Assembly (NCBI RefSeq): GCF_007655135.1
Contig: NC_045129.1
Location: 23,968,274-24,032,273 of the forward strand
Length of the DNA stretch: 64,000 bases
Direction of reading: 5' to 3'
From: Punica granatum
Lineage: Eukaryota; Streptophyta; Magnoliopsida; Myrtales; Lythraceae
This document shows, one piece after another, positions 57,659 to 64,000 of the stretch; the first letter of the stretch is position 1, and every line of letters begins with the position of its first letter. Both the position numbers and the translations under genes were made by a program. The notes below the pieces were generated by a model. That model saw nothing but the letters and a program-made list of their open reading frames with translations. It was not told where the DNA came from and did not search any database.

Positions 57659-58198
57659 GAGAGTACAAAACGAAATCCTCGCTAGAGTGAAAACCCGGAA
57701 AAGTGCTCTAGGCAAAAGTTAGAGGAACCGAGAGGTATGACCAGATCCAAGTGGGACGGTCATAGCAAAAGGTGAGCTCTAAATGAGAGAAGAGTCTAAA
57801 AGAATACCCCGCTAGGTCGTCACGCATCTTGCGACCTAGGCAAAAGTTAGGGGCCTTCGGCAGCTCGACTATGAAATGACAGCTACACTCAGTGTGAAGC
57901 AACAACAAGTAGTAGTTTGGCAGTCTCCGATGCAAGCAAACTCTCTTTGACTCTCACAGCACAAGACACGTTTCGACACGCAGTCGAATCGTCGTATCCT
58001 TGATGTGGAGGATCCCAAAATCCCTCCGTTTTCCGTAATGCAAATTCTACAGGTCATGCCCGTTCCGTAAACATAAGCCTTTTTGTCGAGTCACAATTTA
58101 GCGGGAGACGACCACCCCTTTAAATGGTCATCATGTTCAAATCCCCAAAGCATTATTATTCAGACTTCTTTATACATCTTCATTATGGCTATAGAGTA
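57659..58198 (+). other. Post-pol region of N0, between N1 and N3
   Basis: It resumes with the right GAGAG copy (57659-57663). It holds three hairpins: CTAGAG/CTCTAG (57682-57687 with 57706-57711), TATGACC/GGTCATA (57736-57742 with 57758-57764) and CTAGGTCG/CGACCTAG (57812-57819 with 57832-57839), each followed by GCAAAAG. The rest (57850-58198) matches the second half of the A post-pol region in part and has no gene. GAGTA at 58194-58198 is the left duplication of N3. Confidence 0.85.
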
Positions 58199-61100
58199 TG
58201 TCAGCACCCCATTTTGGCTCACCATTCCAAACAATGATATTAGCAATGATCCAAGCCACGACTTGAGCAGAATACAGAAAACGGCTCGGCAGAGCAAGAA
58301 ATCACTATTCATCCTCAAGTTGGCAAAATTGAGCAAATGACCCGTGGACATGACAGAAGGACTCTAAGGGTCACCAAAGGGCAACAGAGCGACTAGAGAA
58401 TTCAACAATGTCCAAAACCGGCATTTTCAGTATATCACATGGACGGTACTATTTTCCGATAGTTTGCTCGGTCGTCGGAAGATAGTAAATATTGGACTCC
58501 AAAAATCCACATCAGTGCCAAAAAGATGGAAAATGTCTTCAAAGGCATTTTGCAAATCATCTGCTCTATACAGAACAATTTTCTGTATACAGACAACTTT
58601 TCAGTGGAAGTCCAAAAATGCCGGTTTCCTGGAGAAAAGTTAATGCCAAATATCAGACGCGGCCATGCCCAACCAGCACACAGAGCATGAACAATGCTTC
58701 AGATTGTCTCTTGGAAGTCACACAGATACTTCAAATGACTTCCGAACGGCAAAACAAGCATACCCCTCTTCAGATGAGCATAGCCGGAGAATGGTCCGAT
58801 GGAATTACGGCAAATGAAGTTCATACCGCATTGCCCAGAAAACTCTAGCAGACATTCACAATTGGGCAAAACAGACGGCAAAACCCTTCACGGTTTCCCG
58901 AGTAACCTCCGAGGAGCGGAAATGGCCATTTTCAGTGGAAATCCATATCCGGAGGTCCTCTTTGGGGAAACTTGACGCCGATTGCTTACGTTACACAATG
59001 CTAGCCTTCTCAAGGCTCAATGTGGAATCGTCGGAATAAATCACACGACTCATCTAGACCTCCCGAGCAGTGCTTTAGAGGTCTCAGATACACTTTTCAA
59101 GTCCTTGGAGGTTTGATCTCGACAAACAGAGATTACAGTAATCTCCGGAGTGCCCAAGCAACTCAGAAATCATCCTGAGAAATCCAGTTTCGGCCTCCTA
59201 GGACGTCTCCGGCCCCACGTTAGCATTACCGGCTTAAGGGATAATTGTTCACGTTGTCTGACAATTTATGTCAAAATGACCAACGTGAGATGCAGACACA
59301 AGATATGCTGTCAGAAGCGGACAACTTCGCTCTGGTCACCTGCAATGAGCAAAATCGGCTTCTGAGCCTCGTACGCTTCCGGGGCATTTCTCCATGAAAA
59401 ATGCCAATCTCGGGCTCATTAAACCCGTTTTCTCGCGCATGTTGACAATTCAACGTTCTATTTGAACCACGAACTTCGAATGCATGACCAATCGAGACCC
59501 GAGCTTTCTCCCGGTTTCTCATCTTCGGCCGTAGGACCCACGGGTTGCCCAAGGGCAACCATCCCTTGCTATTGCCGCCCTCTCCATTGCCTCTTGTCTT
59601 CTCTTGCACACTTGCACCAAAATATCTTCAAGTCTTCCAAGATCACACTCCAACTTCACTTCCATGTCATTAATGCTCCTTGGCTCATCTTCATGAAGAA
59701 TGCATGGAGGAGATTCATCCTTATCTTGCTTAGCAAATTCGGATCCCCATAAGCATGCCCTTAATTAAGCTTTTTCACACTTAATTGCACTTAAGCATAG
59801 CCTATATATACTTTCTAAGTCATTAACTTAAGGATACACCCTCAAGCACTCTCTCTCTAGCATTTCTCACACTTCAAAAGCTCTCAAACTCCATAGCAAA
59901 CCGCAGCAAGCTTCAGCCATTTCCAGCAAGCAGAAACTAAGCAAAACCGGGCAAAGTCTTAAGTCGGAATCCATCCCGGCTTAAATCCAAACTTTACCAA
60001 ACTTCATATTCCACATTTTTCGACCCCCTCTATCCATTTCTGAGCTTAGATTTTAAGTTTGAAGCCTCTCAGCCATAGAACCAGCCTTGAACAAAATCTG
60101 GACAGATTTGGTCCTTCTCGGGTCAAAAATGACAAACCGGGTTTCAAGCCTTTCCAAGTCGGTTTGAGCTACCAAAACCCATCAAACACCTCCCCACACA
60201 ACCCTAGGGTGTCAAGGAGTCAAGAAATCCAAGAAAAACCCGTCGATTTAACCCCAGGAAGAAGAAACAGCCCGACTGCCCAGTCGGGTCAAATTTCTGA
60301 CTGTTTGTACGGTTTTCTTGTAGATCGGGTCGATCCAGGACTCTTTTTGGAAAACGACCACCACAGCCACCTCCAGAGGTGAGTTAGCAGTCGGGAGCCG
60401 TTGGCCTTGCTCAAAAATTCCATCGGGAGCCTCCGTGGTGACGTCCGACCCAACTTGTGCCAGTCGGGTCCGAAATTCCAGACGTGCTCTGTTTTGGGTG
60501 ATTTTTGCAGGACTGTACGGGTCGACCCGACAACTCTGGGAACAAACGACCACCGCGGTCACCTAGAGGGGTCCCTTGGCTACCCAAGGCCGCCGACCTT
60601 GCCTCAAAATTCAATCGGGAGCCTCCGTGGCGACGTCCGACCCGACTTGTGCCAGTCGGGTCTGTCCAGCATTCCAACCGGATCTGTTTGGTGCCATTCG
60701 GGTCTGTTCAACGGAAAACAGCCCAAACCCGACCCATCAACGGTCCAACCCGACTCTTGAAGGTCCCATCCCGCATCTCGGGATTAGGTATGACCATTCC
60801 CGACTTAGAGGAGCTAGGACTTTTACATTCTCGTTGCGTTTATGGAGTTATAAGGGGTTTTATGTATGTTTTATTTTCAAGTTTTAATCTTTATGCATTT
60901 TCCATGTTATATCATGCATATTTATCCTTGATTTATATGCTAGCATGTCGAGAAACACTTGGATCGTAGTTGAGAAGAACATCCCGACCCGGGAAAGGCA
61001 AAGAGCTCACGGGTTTCCCTCCAAGGGAGGTGACCGAATGCTCTCTTGCTCCTTTCGGGCAAAGAACGATCTTCTTGACCCGATCCAAGCTTGATTCCCG

Positions 61101-63479
61101 AGTTTCATCGTATTTTCTCACGTGCATGAAGTCGGTATTGTTTTATCGATTCCTTAAATAACTTGTTTGTGCATGTTTCCATGTTCGAATGCGTTATTCA
61201 AATCATGGCAATACCGACTTTCGTTTAATCGTGTCATTTATAATGTTTGTCGTTTAAGCATGCGAGAAATGATTCGAAACAAGACGGGGAAACCTCGTAG
61301 AACCCCATTCGGGCCATGGGACCTCTCGGCTATCTCCAAGGAGAAGTAACCGAGAGCCTCTTAGACTCGTACGGGTTGTATGAGGCTTCCTCTTCCCGTT
61401 TTGAGTCCGTTCTCGGCTTACGTGTAATTTGCAATTTACATTATCGTCACAATATCGCATGAAAATGTCTTTCCAAAACAAAGCATGCATGGATTCGGGT
61501 ATCGATAACTCATTCGGGTCCATTCGGTTGCGAGGGTAGTTTCGGTCATTAGACCAAATTATCCTCGATCCTTATGGAATCGTCTTGGTCGTCGAGTCGC
61601 GAATCGTTTTCACAATTAAGGCATTCGGCACAACCCTTAAGCATTAATCCCACAAACAGGTTAATCGGGACGCTCACATGATTAAACCCACTTCACACTG
61701 ATAAGGTTTACACGAATTGGCCATTAACTGATAACTCGCGTCGATGAGTTGTCAAATGACGTTGGTGCCCTTTTCAAACTTATCAATTTCAAAACCCGAA
61801 ACGCGCTGTCCGATGTAGCATGGACGTCTGAGAAGGGCTTCTGCGTCTCAACTTGAGTTTTTACCTGATTCCAGGTAGCTCAGGTCAGGATACAGAAGAT
61901 CTTTCTAGATCACTTCCGGGCAGATCGACCGGTTCTTTGGCTTTTTCGGGGTTCTTGCACAACCCTGGACGATCCAGGGAATTGGTCGACACCGGCTACA
62001 GGCCGAGGTGGCCCGCACTACGATGTCCCCTTTTCTGAAAACAATTTTCAAATAAAGGGCAAAATCGTCTTTTCACAATTCAGCGACACCCTTAAGGTTA
62101 GCATGACAGAAACACTACAGTACGGGATAAGAATGGGCTACCTGTTCAGGTGCAGGTTCATCTGCATAGCCTTTCTTATCTAACTGATGAGTTTCTGTCA
62201 TCCTAACATAGACTCAGGTAACTAGAACAGTTATCTCTGTCAGAAAACATGCAAAATGCTGATTAACCTTTCACTCGACCTAACCAAACACTAGATAATG
62301 GTTAGGAGGAATTCTAGATTCCAAATCTAGAGTCAAAACATGAGTTTGGCTAATTCAGTAGAAATTCAGTATCACAATACAGAACAACTGTAAAAGCAAC
62401 CCACACACACGAGATTTGACTCTCTTTGTCAAGTTCTCAAAACAAAGCCGAATGCTAAAACGTTGGCACGTGCTTGTTTGTCTAGGGTAGGATTTGCATG
62501 CCAAAATACCCCGGATTAACAACTTGTTAAAACACGTACATTCGATAATAACAAACACCTTGTCTGTTATTAACATGTTGCGTGTTATCTTTCCGCATCT
62601 GTTTGCCATGCGGGTCGAGCCTGATCCCTAGGCCGAATAATATTAGGGTTCAGCGCCCTAATCATCGAGCACAGGGTTCAACACCATAATCAACACTCAC
62701 AGGGTCCAACGCCCTATTCAGTAAGAGCGTCCATTGAATTTCAGTTCTTCGGTCTTTTCCCTAAACTCACGGTGAGTTAGAGTGGAATAATAACCGAACG
62801 CAAAACGACTGGAATTCGACCCTTTTGTAATTTGTATTTATTGTTTTCGAGAGCATTGTAAGGATTTTATTTTGTACATTTATTCTGTAAGAATTCCAGT
62901 CGGTGAGCGAACGGTCCGAGAGTCGAATTAATCGAATCGGTCTAATGCTTGCCCAGACACAAGTAAATCCAAGATCTCGCGGTTTTGGTTCACGCAGGGA
63001 TTCAACCTCCATGGTTCGATGAATTGTAACGCAAGATTGTGAACCAATTCCCTGACACACAGATTTACTTCTCTCTCGGCTTCTCAACCGACATCGTTTA
63101 ATTCATTGAGTTTACGGTGTCAAAACGTGCGAGCCGAGCGCAATTTAATCCACGCGGTAAATAATAAAACATGCAAGCCTAGCAAACCAGAGTACCGAAA
63201 GGGCGTGTGGGATATAGGCCCGCACGTAACATGAACCCTCGAACACGGACTTTCCGGTTCCGCACAGACCAATGCCTTAACAACAACTAGGTGTTCCATA
63301 CCCCTAGACCCGGGTAACTTATCCGCCCTCGACCTTCGGGTCGTAAAATGATAAGTGGCGACTCCTTCTCTCACGCGTGTCCGTCACGCGTCCCCACGGG
63401 AAGGTGGACACTCCCAAGCCGCGCGATCCAAAAGCGCGCAATGCGGGCCCCGACGAGAGTCCACATTCGGGTCCGTACA
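58199..63479 (+). mobile_element. N3: solo LTR in N0 (5281 bp)
   Basis: It begins TGTCAGCACCCC and continues CTCACCATTCC like the N0 LTR. It ends GGGTCCGTACA. GAGTA flanks it at 58194-58198 and 63480-63484, so it is a separate solo insertion and not the 3' LTR of N0. Its R-U5 carries about 170-bp 'gagttagcagtcgggag' modules (60380-60720) like N1, instead of the GC minisatellite of the N0 LTR. Frames inside are LTR sequence only. Confidence 0.93.
59801..59810 (+). promoter_or_regulatory. Putative TATA box of N3 LTR
   Basis: CCTATATATA lies about 1.6 kb into the LTR, at the position equivalent to the TATATAT run of the N0 LTR, shortly before a 'cattaactta' block shared with N1. Confidence 0.5.
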
Positions 63480-63484
63480 GAGTA

Positions 63485-63782
63485 GGATTGACAACCACTA
63501 TTAGCCCTTTTGATTCTAGATGCAGGAAGCAGGATTTGAACCCCGAAAAGAGTTTCTCTTCGACGAATGCATGTCTTTCTTATGCCAAAGACTACAGTCT
63601 AAATCCGAAGAGAGACCTTCAGGATAACACTCCAGGCACTCAGTGGCATCGCAATCAGTTGGCAAGCAATGAAACGTCCTACCACAGCATCGATTGCGAC
63701 GTGGACGAAATCAACAATGGAAGAAACACAATGATTCCTTCCACACCTCACACTACTCCTCAGTGTTTGCGTTTACTTCGCG
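63485..63782 (+). other. N0 internal region right of N3
   Basis: About 300 bp of noncoding sequence between the N3 target-site duplication and the 56-bp repeats. A frame of 162 residues (63377-63865) crosses LTR, target site and repeat, so it is an artefact. No motif is recognised. Confidence 0.65.
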
Positions 63783-64000
63783 CACATTTATTTCCGCAAT
63801 GCACTTTAATTAGCGTGCACCCTCTCAGGATTGCAGTGCACATTTATTTCCGCAATGCACTTTAATTAGCGTGCACCCTCTCAGGATTGCAGTGCACATT
63901 TATTTCCGCAATGCACTTTAATTAGCGTGCACCCTCTCAGGATTGCAGTGCACATTTATTTCCGCAATGCACTTTAATTAGCGTGCACCCTCTCAGGATT
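63783..64000 (+). repeat. 56-bp tandem repeat of N0, running off the window
   Basis: Copies start at 63783, 63839, 63895 and 63951 and are almost identical. Each contains TGCAC and GTGCA about 10 bp apart, a possible 5-bp hairpin. The array occupies the place that the minisatellite has in A and the T2 array has in N1, between the hairpin region and the polypurine tract. Its end is outside the window. Confidence 0.9.

Larger units (their letters stand above)
20610..64000 (+). mobile_element. Element N0: near-complete Ogre-like retrotransposon, interrupted by N1 and N3
   Basis: It is inserted in B's protease ORF. Its own sequence is 20610-35943, then 57664-58198, then 63485 onward. Order: 5' LTR, tRNA-Arg primer site, ORF1 (one stop), gag-pro (one stop), intron, intact RT-RNase H-integrase, hairpin region, 56-bp repeats; its 3' LTR lies beyond 64000. 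N1 (TSD GAGAG) and solo LTR N3 (TSD GAGTA) were inserted later. The left flank is GCAGG (20605-20609); the matching copy should be beyond the window. Confidence 0.92.

Noticed and set aside
58199..63479. This LTR as the 3' LTR of N0
   Set aside because: It matches the N0 LTR in U3, but exact GAGTA copies flank it on both sides and the sequence after it is not the continuation of B. It is a solo insertion; the true 3' LTR lies outside.
63377..63865. A 162-residue ORF at the right edge
   Set aside because: It spans the N3 LTR end, its target duplication and the 56-bp repeat, three unrelated pieces.

Overview
The window is plant nuclear DNA made entirely of nested long terminal repeat (LTR) retrotransposons; I see no host gene, tRNA, rRNA or CRISPR array. 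The elements are Ty3/gypsy of the Tat/Ogre type. This rests on very long LTRs (4.8-5.4 kb), a primer-binding site matching the 3' end of tRNA-Arg(ACG), an extra ORF upstream of gag, an intron between protease and reverse transcriptase, and a second RNase H domain. The protein style suggests a dicot, possibly Myrtales such as pomegranate; that is a guess from memory, not a database result.

Nesting, rebuilt from LTR ends and 5-bp target-site duplications (TSDs). Element A (1-9767, oldest) has a broken pol, a post-pol hairpin region, a minisatellite, a polypurine tract and the first 227 bp of its 3' LTR. A solo LTR on the minus strand (N4, 3691-9024, TSD TCTGC) splits the minisatellite. Element B (9768-20609) lies in A's 3' LTR, with 5' LTR, tRNA-Arg site, intact ORF1 and a gag-protease ORF cut off at 20609. 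Element N0 (from 20610 past the window end) lies in B: 5' LTR 20610-26030, ORF1 and gag each with one in-frame stop, an intron, and an intact RT-RNase H-integrase frame. N1 (35944-57658, TSD GAGAG) sits after N0's pol. It is complete, has paired LTRs, but no recognisable coding region. N2 (41151-46247, TSD CTTAC) is a solo LTR in N1's leader. N3 (58199-63479, TSD GAGTA) is a solo LTR in N0's 3' internal region. The chain A > B > N0 > N1 > N2 is five layers deep.

The most interesting non-protein signal is in the noncoding DNA between pol and the 3' LTR. A, N0 and N1 all carry alternating short hairpins whose stems differ in sequence but stay complementary, each followed by GCAAAAG or a close variant (type II by a purine run). 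In N1 this is joined by two large arrays of UNCG-type tetraloop hairpins, in A by a hairpin minisatellite, and in N0 by a 56-bp hairpin repeat. The true polypurine tract in A and N1 also directly follows a 12-bp hairpin. Separately, N1's LTR looks like a U3/R-U5 chimera with its junction at the predicted transcription start.

In life, ORF1, Gag, protease, RT/RNase H and integrase would come from N0- or B-like autonomous copies. N1 has matching cis signals (PBS, polypurine tract, LTR ends) but no enzymes, so it was probably mobilised in trans.
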